Source of the DNA: Paraniabella ginsengisoli
GTDB taxonomy: Bacteria > Bacteroidota > Bacteroidia > Chitinophagales > Chitinophagaceae
Assembly: GCF_022513635.1 (NCBI RefSeq)
Contig: NZ_JAKWBL010000001.1
Coordinates: 434,001 to 498,000, forward strand
Reading direction: 5' to 3'
Length of the DNA: 64,000 nt
Notes under the pieces: generated by a model
The model's database searches: none
The model's input: the letters and a program-made list of their open reading frames with translations, nothing else
What the model was told of the DNA's origin: nothing
Shown: positions 51,756 through 60,459 of the stretch, one piece after another
Layout of the letters: each line of letters begins with the position of its first letter
Numbering within the stretch: position 1 is the first letter of the stretch
Translations under genes and position numbers: made by a program

Positions 51756-52990
51756 ATGGCTTTAACTTTATCTGAACCGAAGATCCGCTCGTTTAAAAAC
51801 GTAAAACAATTACCCGAAGAAAATAAAAAAATCGCTACCTGGCTGGCGTTCTTGTTGATCCCGCTTTCCGGGCTGATCACGGATATTTACATTCCGTCAA
51901 TGCCACACATGGCTCAGGATCTGCATCAGCCGGAGCACAACATACAACTCACCCTTACTTTATTTTTAATAAGTTATGGGGCATCGCAATTTATTACAGG
52001 AAGCCTTATCGATAGTTTTGGACGTTTCCGCCTCACCTTATTTTCTTTAGCAGTTTTTATAGCCAGCAACTTTGTTATTGTTTCTACAAGGCAAATAGAA
52101 ATGATTTACGCCATGCGTATAGTTCAAGGTATCACAACAGGCTTTATTGTGGTATCGAAGCGCGCTTTTTTGTAGATGTTTATGAAGGCGAAAAGCGCAA
52201 ACATTATTTGAGCATCATGTCAATAGTTTGGTCTTCTGCACCGGTTATTGCACCATTTATAGGCGGTTATCTGGAAAAATTTTTTAGCTGGCAGGCCAAT
52301 TTCTATTTATTAGCTATTTATGCTTTCGTTATGCTTATTCTGGAATGGATATTTTCCGGAGAAACCGTGCAATCATGGCGCCAGTTTAAATCGAAGCAGG
52401 TATTAAAAGATTACAGATCGATGCTGCGTGATAAAGGCTTTGCCTGGGGAATTATAATCTGCGGCCTGGCGTATGGTTCAACAATGATATTTAGCCTGGC
52501 AGGTGCATTCATTATAGAACACCAACTTGGTTTTTCAGCTGTAGTTGCAGGCTATGCTTCGCTTTTAATGGGTTTGGCATGGATGGCAGGCGGTTTTATT
52601 GGAAAGGCAATGATCGGTAAGCCGTTCTTATTAAAATTAAGATGGAGCAATGCATTGCAACTGATATTTACAATCGCAATGATTGGAATGGCCGCTTTTA
52701 TGTATAATATTTACACCTTATTATTATTTGCTTTTCTCATCCATATTTGCGTAGGCTTCATGTTCAACAATTATTTTGCCTACTGTCTGGGGCATTTCCC
52801 AGCGATGGCAGGTTTGGCCAGCGGCCTTACCGGAGGTGGGGTATATATTGTTACTTCTTTTACAAGTTATAGCGTGGTAGGTTTATTACAACCACAAAAT
52901 CAGCAACAGATGGGATACGGCTATATTGTAATGGCCGTTGCAATTTTCGTTATTCTACATTTTTTATTAAAGAAAGTAAACAGTAATTGA
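51756..52990 (+). CDS. MFS transporter, Bcr/CflA-like (interrupted frame)
   Basis: Twelve-helix inner-membrane exporter of the drug/proton antiporter type. The N-terminal half reads LIPLSGLITDIYIPSMPHMA, LTLFLISYGASQFITGSLID and MRIVQGITTGFIVVSKRAF; the C-terminal half begins SIVWSSAPVIAPFIGGYLEK, with motif-C-like Gly/Pro positions. One T is missing in the run 52167-52172; restoring it links KRAFFVDVYEGEKRKHYLS. Joined length is about 411 residues. Start ATG at 51756. Substrates unknown. Convergent with the transglycosylase gene. Confidence 0.87.
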
Positions 52991-52996
52991 TCGCTA

Positions 52997-53899
52997 TCAT
53001 TCAGGTAATAAAAGGTCATACGTTTTTCCCGCTCTTACCTGTAATGTATTACTTCTCAACCAGGGGTTTAATGTTTTAAGCACTTTGAAACTGGTGCCAT
53101 TACTTTTTGCAAATGATACCAGGTTAGGTATGGTCTGTGTAACAGTTATGTTTTTTGTTTTGAGAGATGTATAACGATAACTATCTGCTACATCATAGCC
53201 CAGCGATTCTGCATTGGCAAGCAAATGTTTAAAAGTGAGAATTCTAAAAATGTATCTATTGGTTTCTTCCGGCAAAACCAGGTCGTAATAATTCTTACTA
53301 CCTTGTTGCGTTACGCGTTGATTGTAACCACCCATTCCACAATTATAAGATGCGGCTGCCGCTGTCCAGCTACCAAAGCGGTTATAAGCCTGTTTTAAAT
53401 ATTTGCAAGCCGCTTCTGTTGATTTTATTACATGATAGCGTTCGTCAACTGAACCCGAAACTTCCAGGTTATAGCCTGGGGCAGTGCCTGCCATAAATTG
53501 CCAGAAACCTGTTGCTCCCACTTTAGATATAAGATTTTGAAGATTGCTTTCCGCAACGCATAAATATTTAAAATCATCAGGCACATTATTGGCCTGTAAA
53601 ACAGCTTCAATTTGTGGGAAAAAGCGTTCAGCGAGTTTGATGATATATACTACATTTTGCGGCTGAAAATAATTGTATGTTAGCTCCCGGTCCAATTGCT
53701 CATTTATTTCCCGTCGTTCTAACGGAACTGTTTCACCGGCAAAACTCATGGAGTCGGGTAGCGCCGGCGCTTTATACAAACCAGGAACTGCTATTTTTTC
53801 TACAGCTGGTTGTTCTTTAAATCCGAACAGGCTCATAGCTGTAAAGCAAACTCCTATACCTGCGAAAAATAAAAGGCCCCCAAAAGTTATCTTTTTCAT
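52997..53899 (-). CDS. Lytic murein transglycosylase (SLT domain, MltD-like)
   Basis: Peptidoglycan-cleaving enzyme of about 300 residues. The start at 53899 gives a signal/anchor helix (GGLLFFAGIGVCFTAMSLF). The SLT core has the catalytic Glu in YLCVAESNLQNLISKVGATG, then FWQFMAGTAPGYNL, YLKQAYNRFGSWTAAAASYN and CGMGG. A C-terminal region ending LRSNTLQVRAGKTYDLLLPE resembles a degenerate LysM tail as in MltD. Intact frame. Confidence 0.9.
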   Translation of the reverse strand: MKKITFGGLLFFAGIGVCFTAMSLFGFKEQPAVEKIAVPGLYKAPALPDSMSFAGETVPLERREINEQLDRELTYNYFQPQNVVYIIKLAERFFPQIEAVLQANNVPDDFKYLCVAESNLQNLISKVGATGFWQFMAGTAPGYNLEVSGSVDERYHVIKSTEAACKYLKQAYNRFGSWTAAAASYNCGMGGYNQRVTQQGSKNYYDLVLPEETNRYIFRILTFKHLLANAESLGYDVADSYRYTSLKTKNITVTQTIPNLVSFAKSNGTSFKVLKTLNPWLRSNTLQVRAGKTYDLLLPE

Positions 53900-54066
53900 G
53901 TGTATATTTTTTAGCTGCAGCTGCACTGCTTTTTTATTTTATTGAAGAACATTCTAAAGATACAATTACAAAAATTGTGTTACTGCAATGTTATTTTAAA
54001 ATCTTAACCTGTTACTGTTGTATGTATTCTAAATATTACATAATTTCACCTCCTAAAGTGCAATTT

Positions 54067-54756
54067 ATGAACGAAAATGTAATTGTTGTTTCCGAAGCTA
54101 ACGATGTGGAGCGTGCCGTGTTCTATAAAAAAACCTATATCCACGTAGCCATTGCCATTTTATCTTTTATGGTTGTAGAAGGGTTTTTGCTAAGAGCCGT
54201 TCCTGTAGAACTTATACAGCAAATGATGGGTGGCAAATTCATCTGGCTGTTCATTATCGGTTTATTTTGGCTGGGAAGTATAGTAGCCAATAAGTTTGCT
54301 TTCTCTTTAAGCAAAAATATGCAGTATGTTGGGCTTGGTATTTATGTGCTTATTGAAGCCATTATTTTCCTGCCCGTTCTTTATATTGCTTTGGTAATGA
54401 GCGATGGCGCAGCTGTTGTTCAGCAAGCTGCAATCATTACTTTGTTTATGTTTGGCGGACTTACAGCAGTAGTGTTTCTAACTAAAAAAGACTTTTCCTT
54501 TTTAAGAACAGCTATTGTAGTGGGTGGTTTTGTGGCATTAGGATTAATTGTAGCCGGTGCCATATTCGGTTTCAATCTCGGTTTATGGTTTTCAGTAGCC
54601 ATGGTGGCGTTGGCATCAGCAAGTATTTTATATCAAACAAGTCAGATAAAAGATAAATACCACACCGGCCAATATGTAGGCGCGGCATTGCAGTTGTTTG
54701 CTTCGGTAATGTTGTTGTTTTGGTATATTTTAAGAATTTTAATGAGCCGCAGATAA
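54067..54756 (+). CDS. Bax inhibitor-1/YccA family membrane protein
   Basis: Inner-membrane protein with seven hydrophobic helices, 229 residues from the ATG at 54067. The family entry motif is ERAVFYKKTYIHVAIAILSF; the second half shows ITLFMFGGLTAVVFLTKKDF and the last block QTSQIKDKYHTGQYVGAALQ, where the Asp residues form the pH-sensing pair of BsYetJ-like calcium leak channels. Function in this organism is not known. Confidence 0.88.
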   Translation: MNENVIVVSEANDVERAVFYKKTYIHVAIAILSFMVVEGFLLRAVPVELIQQMMGGKFIWLFIIGLFWLGSIVANKFAFSLSKNMQYVGLGIYVLIEAIIFLPVLYIALVMSDGAAVVQQAAIITLFMFGGLTAVVFLTKKDFSFLRTAIVVGGFVALGLIVAGAIFGFNLGLWFSVAMVALASASILYQTSQIKDKYHTGQYVGAALQLFASVMLLFWYILRILMSRR

Positions 54757-55150
54757 AATATACTGTCATATATTATTATCCTCTGTAATTAATTTTACCG
54801 GGGATTTTTATTGTCCCGGCTGAAGAATATATGGCATCTTCGTTGCGTCGCGCTCTTCTGCTATAGAATATAAATCAACCTATTTAAACGACGAACAATA
54901 CAAAAAACAAACGCGCCGCTTTGGTTTCGTCCAGCGTTATTGAGTGTCTTCACTCACCAATATACTGAAATAATATAATCATAATTTCTCCAATATAGGA
55001 TAAGCTGAATAAAAGCCGTACCTTTGCGCTCTTTTTAAAGAGTTCTGGTTAACAGGTTTCGGGGTTTTAATGCTAAAAATTATGTTTAAAGCCTTCAAAA
55101 TAAAACCCTTGTAAACCTATCAACTTGTAAACTTATCAACTTCATTCAAC
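54757..55150. repeat. Spacer before typA with dispersed repeat copy D and promoter
   Basis: No gene. Copy D of the dispersed family runs from about 54806 (TTTTTATTGTCCCGGCTGAA) to 54880 (TAGAATATAAATCAAC), lacking the core seen at 11154. TACCTTTG at 55019-55026 fits the -7 consensus TAnnTTTG and probably starts a typA mRNA with a leader of about 120 bases, in which AACTTGTAAACTTATCAACTT is a small repeat. Confidence 0.55.
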
Positions 55151-56976
55151 ATGAATTTACGCAACATCGCCATCATAGCACACGTTGACCACGGTAAAAC
55201 AACCCTGGTTGACAAAATTTTACACGCCACTAAAGTGTTTCGCGACAACCAGGATACAGGTGATCTGATCATGGATAGTAACGATTTAGAGCGTGAGCGC
55301 GGTATTACTATTTTTAGTAAAAACGCAGCGGTTACTTATAAAGACATGAAGATCAATGTAATTGATACTCCAGGTCACGCCGATTTTGGTGGTGAGGTAG
55401 AACGCGTATTGAAAATGGCCGATGGTGTTATTCTTTTGGTGGATGCTTTTGAAGGTCCTATGCCGCAAACACGATTCGTATTGCAAAAGGCTTTGGCTTT
55501 AGGTTTAAAGCCAATTGTTGTTATCAATAAAGTAGATAAACCCAATTGCCGTCCGGATGAAGTACATGATGCGGTGTTTGACCTGTTTTTCCATCTAGAT
55601 GCAACAGAAGAACAATTGGATTTCCCAACATATTATGGTTCAGGAAAAAATGGCTGGTTCAACGATTCTTTAACCGAAATCGACAATATTAATCCTTTGC
55701 TGGACGGTATCATCAAATATGTACCACCGCCACATATTCACCACGGAACGCTGCAAATGCAGATTACTTCTTTAGATTATTCTTCTTTCCTTGGGCGTAT
55801 TGCTATTGGTAAAGTGGCTCGCGGGTCTATTAAAGAAAGCCAGCAGGTTGCCTTGGTTCAGGCCGATGGCGCTGTTAAAAAAATTCGTGTAAAAGAATTG
55901 TATGTGTTTGAAGGCATGGGTAAGAAGAAAGTAGCTGAAGTTCATGCTGGCGATCTTTGCGCTGTTGTAGGTATCGAAGATTTTAATATTGGAGATACCA
56001 TTGCCGATGTTGAAAATCCCGAAGCATTACCCGTGATAAGCGTGGATGAACCAACCATGAACATGCTTTTTGGTATCAACAATTCCCCATTTTATGGAAA
56101 AGACGGGAAATTTGTTACCAGTCGCCATTTGCGCGATCGCTTAATGAAAGAAACCGAAAAAACCTGGCTTTGCGTGTTGAAGAAAGCGAAGGCGGAGAAA
56201 GTTTCTTAGTATATGGCCGTGGTATCCTGCATTTAGGAGTGCTGATCGAAACTATGCGTCGCGAAGGGTATGAATTAACTGTAGGCCAGCCGCAGGTTTT
56301 AGTAAAAACAATTGATGGCAAAAAATACGAACCTTATGAAACTTTAGTAGTAGACGTTCCGGAAGAGTTTGCCAGCAAAGTAATTGATTTGGTTACCCGT
56401 CGTAAAGGCGAAATGCTGATTATGGAAACCAAAGGTGAAATGCAACATTTGGAGTTTGATATTCCTTCACGCGGATTGATTGGTTTACGTACCCAAATGC
56501 TTACCGCAACTACCGGAGAAGCAGTAATGGCGCACCGTTTTAACGATTACCAGCCTTGGAAAGGCGTAATCCCCGGAAGAAACAATGGCGTATTGATTTC
56601 AAAAAGTCAAGGCAAAACAACAGGATATTCTATTGATAAATTACAGGATCGTGGTACTTTCTTTGTTGATCCGGGAGAAGAAGTTTATGCAGGACAAATT
56701 CTTGCCGAAAACATCAAGCCTGGAGATTTAATAGTTAATGCTATCGAGGAAAAGAAATTAACCAACCACCGCGCTAGCGGAAGCGATGATGCTACGCGCA
56801 TTGCTCCAAAGACATTATTGACGCTGGAAGAGTGTATGGAATATATTCAGCAAGATGAGTGTATTGAAGTAACTCCTAATTTTATCCGTATGCGTAAAGT
56901 TATATTGGATGAAACAGAAAGAAATCGTCAGGCAAAAAAATGGCTACTGAAGCGTAATTTCCTGATTTGTAAATAA
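55151..56976 (+). CDS. typA: Translational GTPase TypA/BipA (interrupted frame)
   Basis: Ribosome-binding GTPase of the EF-G family, needed for ribosome assembly at low temperature and stress. G1 is HVDHGKTTLVDKIL, with ERERGITIFSKNAAVTYKD (switch I/G2), DTPGHADFGGEVERV (G3) and INKVDKPN (G4). The TypA C-terminal domain is seen as RGTFFVDPGEEVYAGQIL and NIKPGDLIVNAIEEKKLTNH. One A is missing in the run near 56156-56161; the corrected text is KNLALRVEESEGGESFLVYG. Joined length is about 608 residues. Confidence 0.94.
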
Positions 56977-56982
56977 TTGTAA

Positions 56983-57011
56983 AATCCTGATAGCAATATC
57001 GGGATTTTTTT
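56983..57011 (+). terminator. Terminator after typA
   Basis: Ten-base stem AATCCTGATA / TATCGGGATT (one T-G pair) with loop GCAA and a T run, six bases after the typA stop codon. Confidence 0.8.
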
Positions 57012-57023
57012 GTATTCAAGAAA

Positions 57024-57105
57024 TGTAAATTGCGTCAGCTTGTTGACTGAATTAATGTAAATTACGTCAGTTTATTGACGGAATTAATGTAAATTGCGTC
57101 AGTTT
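57024..57105. repeat. Three 32-bp tandem repeats, possible operator array
   Basis: Two full 32-base units (57024-57055, 57056-57087) and an 18-base partial unit (57088-57105), each with the core TGTAAATTGCGTCAG. Within the second unit CGTCA-gtttat-TGACG is a perfect inverted repeat. The array ends 13 bases before the AAA ATPase start codon. Confidence 0.75.
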
Positions 57106-57118
57106 AATTTAGCCACTT

Positions 57119-58246
57119 ATGCTACAAAGAGCCATCTTTCAAAAAATAATTGATGATTGCAAGAAGCAAAAAGTAAGTCTGCTTGTTGGTGCCAGACGTG
57201 TGGGTAAAACCGAATTATTATTGAAGATAAAAGAACATTTTGGAAAAGACTGCCTTTGGCTGAATGGCGAAGATGCAGATATTGAACAATTATTATCAAC
57301 CAGAACGGTTGCTAATTACAAGAGATTGTTGGAAGGTAAAAAATTGCTTATTATCGACGAAGCTCAATATATTACAGATATTGGCAGAAAAGTGAAGTTA
57401 ATGATTGATGAAATTAAACCGTTACACATTATTATTACAGGCTCCAGCAGTTTTGATTTACAGCAAAACGCAGGTGAGCCGCTTGTTGGCCGCAGCATCA
57501 CCAATAAATTATATCCGATAGCGCAGATGGAATTGGCCGCGGTAGAAAACCCTTTGAAAACTAAGCAAAAACTAGAAGAACGATTAATTTTTGGTAGTTA
57601 TCCTGAAGTGCTGAATATTGAATCATTAAAAGAAAAGCAGCAATACTTGCAGGAACTTGTCAATACATATCTTTTAAAAGATATTCTTGCTTTTGAAAAT
57701 ATCCGCAATCCGCAGAAGATAAAAGACTTATTGATATTGCTGGCGCATCAAATTGGCAAAGAAGTTTCGAACGAAGAGTTAGGCCGCAGCTTGGGCTTGA
57801 GTAAAAACACAGTAGAACGATATCTTGATTTATTGAGCAAGGTATTCGTAATTTATAAACGTAGTGGATATAGCAAAAATCTCAGAAAAGAGATTGTCAA
57901 AAGCAGTCGTTGGTATTTTTCCGATAACGGAGTTCGGAATGCGCTGATTGGCAATTTTAGTTTTATGGCGTTGCGGCAGGATGTGGGAATGCTTTGGGAA
58001 AATTATATATTGAGTGAAAGAATAAAGTACCATGAGTATAACCACAATACAGTATACAGCTACTTTTGGCGCACTTACGACCAACAGGAAATAGATTTGA
58101 TAGAAGAAAATGCCAATCTGCTAAACGCATTCGAAATGAAGTGGAAAGAGCAGCAGGTGAAAACACCGGTAGCCTTCGAAAAAGCATATCCCTACGCGAG
58201 TTTTAACATTGTACATCAAAATAACTACCAAAGCTTCATTGTATAA
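57119..58246 (+). CDS. AAA+ ATPase with DUF4143 C-terminal domain
   Basis: 375-residue P-loop ATPase. Walker A is LLVGARRVGKTELLLKI (residues 21-37), Walker B KKLLIIDEAQYIT, sensor HIIITGSSSFDL. The DUF4143 part contains a helix-turn-helix-like block (LGRSLGLSKNTVERYLDLLS) and a nuclease-like end YFWRTYDQQEIDLIEENANL with FEMKWK, recalling a PD-(D/E)xK fold (D-I-E...K). These ATPases are widespread and of uncertain role; the tandem repeats in front make a DNA-associated, self-regulated function plausible. Confidence 0.85.
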   Translation: MLQRAIFQKIIDDCKKQKVSLLVGARRVGKTELLLKIKEHFGKDCLWLNGEDADIEQLLSTRTVANYKRLLEGKKLLIIDEAQYITDIGRKVKLMIDEIKPLHIIITGSSSFDLQQNAGEPLVGRSITNKLYPIAQMELAAVENPLKTKQKLEERLIFGSYPEVLNIESLKEKQQYLQELVNTYLLKDILAFENIRNPQKIKDLLILLAHQIGKEVSNEELGRSLGLSKNTVERYLDLLSKVFVIYKRSGYSKNLRKEIVKSSRWYFSDNGVRNALIGNFSFMALRQDVGMLWENYILSERIKYHEYNHNTVYSYFWRTYDQQEIDLIEENANLLNAFEMKWKEQQVKTPVAFEKAYPYASFNIVHQNNYQSFIV

Positions 58247-58262
58247 TTTGTAATTTTGCGGC

Positions 58263-58478
58263 ATGCAAAAAAGAATTGCAACGATTATTATTTCCTTCAT
58301 TTCCGCTATTTCAGCGTCGGCGCAATGTTCCATCTGTACTAAAACAGCTCAGCAATTAGGCGATGGTCCGGCACATGGTTTGAACGGAGGCATTATATAC
58401 CTGGCTTTTATACCATTACTTGTAATTGGTATTATAGGCTTTCGCTGGTGGAAAAGTGAGAAAAACGCTAATAAGTAA
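58263..58478 (+). CDS. Small exported membrane protein with CxxC motif
   Basis: 71-residue protein: signal-like helix (TIIISFISAISASAQ), a mature N-terminus CSICTKTAQQLGDGPAHGLN with a Cys-x-x-Cys pair, and a membrane helix (YLAFIPLLVIGIIGFRWWKS). Similar small proteins are conserved in Bacteroidota without an assigned role; the exposed cysteines suggest redox or metal binding. TAATTTTG just before the gene is a promoter-like -7 element. Confidence 0.65.
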   Translation: MQKRIATIIISFISAISASAQCSICTKTAQQLGDGPAHGLNGGIIYLAFIPLLVIGIIGFRWWKSEKNANK

Positions 58479-58576
58479 GTATAATAAACTGGTTGCGAAA
58501 ATTCTACTTTCAATTGCATACAGACCAGGTGTACGCATGTTCGGACTTATTTAAAATCACCAAAAATACAATCATC

Positions 58577-59158
58577 ATGCTTGAACAAATTTTGGATCTT
58601 GTAAAACAACAGGGTCAGCAATCCGTCGTTCAAAACGCCGACATTCCAAATGAAAAAAATGCTGAAGTAATGAAAGAGGCGGCGAGTACTATTACTGGCG
58701 GCTTTCAAAACATGTTAAGTAGTGGAGGACTTCAAAATATAATTGGCATGTTTGGAGATAACAGCAATGAAGGTAAAGCAGGACTTTTAACTAATCCGAT
58801 GGTAGCAACACTTATCAGTCAACTTGCCGGCAATCTTATTAAAAAATTGAACCTGAGTCCAGCTGTGGCTAATAACGTGGCAGGAGATATTATTCCAGGT
58901 GTGCTGGATAAGTTGAGAAATAATACACGAAGCAACGCACCGGAAAATGATGCTTTTAATTTAAACGATTTGATAGGCGCGTTTACAGGTGGGAAGAATA
59001 AATCAAATGGTTTTGACTTTCAGGGACTAATAAGTCAGTTTACCGGAGAAGGGAAGGTTGATCTTGACGAAGCTAACAAAACTGTTTCGTCACAAGCGCA
59101 ACAAAAGCAACAACAGGAAAGTGGATTATCGGATTTAATCCAAAATTTTTTTAAATAG
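58577..59158 (+). CDS. DUF937-like hypothetical protein
   Basis: 194 residues from the ATG at 58577. The protein is Asn/Gln/Gly-rich with paired amphipathic helices (LEQILDLVKQQGQQSVVQNA, NPMVATLISQLAGNLIKKLN), a middle segment LIGAFTGGKNKSNG, and a Gln-rich tail (QAQQKQQQESGLSDLIQNF). This pattern is DUF937-like. No enzymatic motif is seen; function unknown. Confidence 0.6.
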   Translation: MLEQILDLVKQQGQQSVVQNADIPNEKNAEVMKEAASTITGGFQNMLSSGGLQNIIGMFGDNSNEGKAGLLTNPMVATLISQLAGNLIKKLNLSPAVANNVAGDIIPGVLDKLRNNTRSNAPENDAFNLNDLIGAFTGGKNKSNGFDFQGLISQFTGEGKVDLDEANKTVSSQAQQKQQQESGLSDLIQNFFK

Positions 59159-59361
59159 AAAACCGATTTTGCAGTTTTGGCATAATTTCTGTTATTTATT
59201 TAAATGTAGTTCTTACAAAATATAAAGTATCAAAAGTTGAGTTTTAAAATGCTTTTAAATTACTTTAACAACTACGATAAAATAAATAATTCTCTTGTAC
59301 GTTTAATAATGTATAAGAATTAAGATAGTCAATTTTCTCATAAGCAGTTAGTTTTGGTTGC

Positions 59362-59392
59362 GACCCCTGTTTCCACAGGGGTCTATTTTTTT
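59362..59392. terminator. Terminator between DUF937-like and vanZ genes
   Basis: Perfect 8-base stem GACCCCTG / CAGGGGTC with loop TTTCCA and a T run on the plus strand; it lies between the two convergent genes. Confidence 0.8.
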
Positions 59393-59793
59393 GCATATAC
59401 TATAAGGCTAAAAATAAGGCCGACTATAGCGCCAGCACTGTCTGCAACTACATCCCACATATCATAATCACGATTGGCTACTAAATATTTCTGAACCAAT
59501 TCCATTATATATCCGAACAGAATACCAGTTAGTGTAACCAGAATGAAATTTCTTTTGATTGTATTAGTCGAACTCTTGTAACGTACTATTGCACACCATA
59601 AAACGACAAATAGTGCAAAAAGTCCAAAATGGATCCATTTGTCAAAATATGGGATATTAAGAAAAGAGGCTTCTTCCGGCAGATCCGAACCCGGTATAAC
59701 CAGAAGTATAACAATAATGGCCGACCAAAAAATGGCCGGCCAGTAACTATTCGATAATTTTTTCAAAATTTGAATTTTATTAATTTGACGCAC
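59383..59793 (-). CDS. VanZ-like membrane protein
   Basis: 136 residues with four membrane helices (WPAIFWSAIIVILLVIPG, WIHFGLFALFVVLWCAIV, ILVTLTGILFGYIMELVQKY, VADSAGAIVGLIFSLIVY). FDKWIHFGLF and RDYDMWDVVADSAGAIVG are the VanZ signature. Start is GTG at 59793, adjacent to the gcvH stop codon. VanZ-like proteins are common next to gcvH in Bacteroidota; function is unclear and antibiotic resistance is not implied. Confidence 0.85.
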   Translation of the reverse strand: MRQINKIQILKKLSNSYWPAIFWSAIIVILLVIPGSDLPEEASFLNIPYFDKWIHFGLFALFVVLWCAIVRYKSSTNTIKRNFILVTLTGILFGYIMELVQKYLVANRDYDMWDVVADSAGAIVGLIFSLIVYAKK

Positions 59794-60171
59794 TTATCCT
59801 GTTACGGCTTCGTATCCTGCAGCATCTAACAATGCATCAACATCAGCCGGATTATCAACAGTCATTTTGATCATCCATCCTTCGCCATAGGGATCTGTAT
59901 TCACCAGTTCCGGCGCATTAGAAAGTGCCGGGTTAAGTTCATTTATAGTGCCATCCACCGGAAGGTATAAATCAGATACAGTTTTCACCGCTTCTACGGT
60001 TCCGAAGACTTCATTAGCTTTAAGTGCTTTTCCTATTGTCTCCACTTCTACAAATACAATATCACCTAATTCGCGCTGAGCGAAATCTGTAATACCTATT
60101 GTAGCAATATTACCTTCTAGTTTGATCCATTCATGATCTTTGGTATAACGAAGTGTATCAGGATAACTCAT
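59794..60171 (-). CDS. gcvH: Glycine cleavage system H protein
   Basis: Lipoyl carrier that shuttles the aminomethyl group between the P, T and L proteins of glycine cleavage. 125 residues: RYTKDHEWIKLEGNIATIGI at the start, and the lipoylated Lys63 in GTVEAVKTVSDLYLPVDGTI. C-terminal block PYGEGWMIKM. The other gcv genes are not in the window. Transcribed with the vanZ-like gene. Confidence 0.96.
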   Translation of the reverse strand: MSYPDTLRYTKDHEWIKLEGNIATIGITDFAQRELGDIVFVEVETIGKALKANEVFGTVEAVKTVSDLYLPVDGTINELNPALSNAPELVNTDPYGEGWMIKMTVDNPADVDALLDAAGYEAVTG

Positions 60172-60459
60172 AGTTATATAAATATTTTATTTGAAATACA
60201 AATATGGGCAAAAGCATCCAATTTTTCTGAAACAAAACTCATTTTTTCTGCGCATTTAAAAACTGTATTGAATTTGATATTTATTTTCGGTACAACTGTA
60301 ACATTTACCTGATTTTATCGACTAGTTAAGGACAGGTCATTTATGCCAAACCGCTTATGTGGCATTTCATCACTTTTATCGGTCGTTTTACACCATTTAC
60401 CGTAAAATGCTTTTTATGAGCATGATCCAAAGATAGATTTGCTTTATTAAACCACTTTT
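60172..60459. other. Divergent spacer between gcvH and barrel protein gene
   Basis: 288 bases without a gene. AT-rich promoter sequence lies on the gcvH side; the words TTTTATCGACTAG and TTTTATCGGTCG recur within 60 bases of each other near 60312-60390. No RNA gene or strong hairpin is recognised. Confidence 0.4.

Noticed and set aside
57024-57105. Tandem 32-bp repeats as a CRISPR array
   Set aside because: The units abut with no spacers, only 2.5 units exist, and no cas genes are near.
59383-59793. VanZ-like and beta-lactamase-fold genes as antibiotic resistance genes
   Set aside because: Both families have many non-resistance members, and neither lies in a resistance context here.
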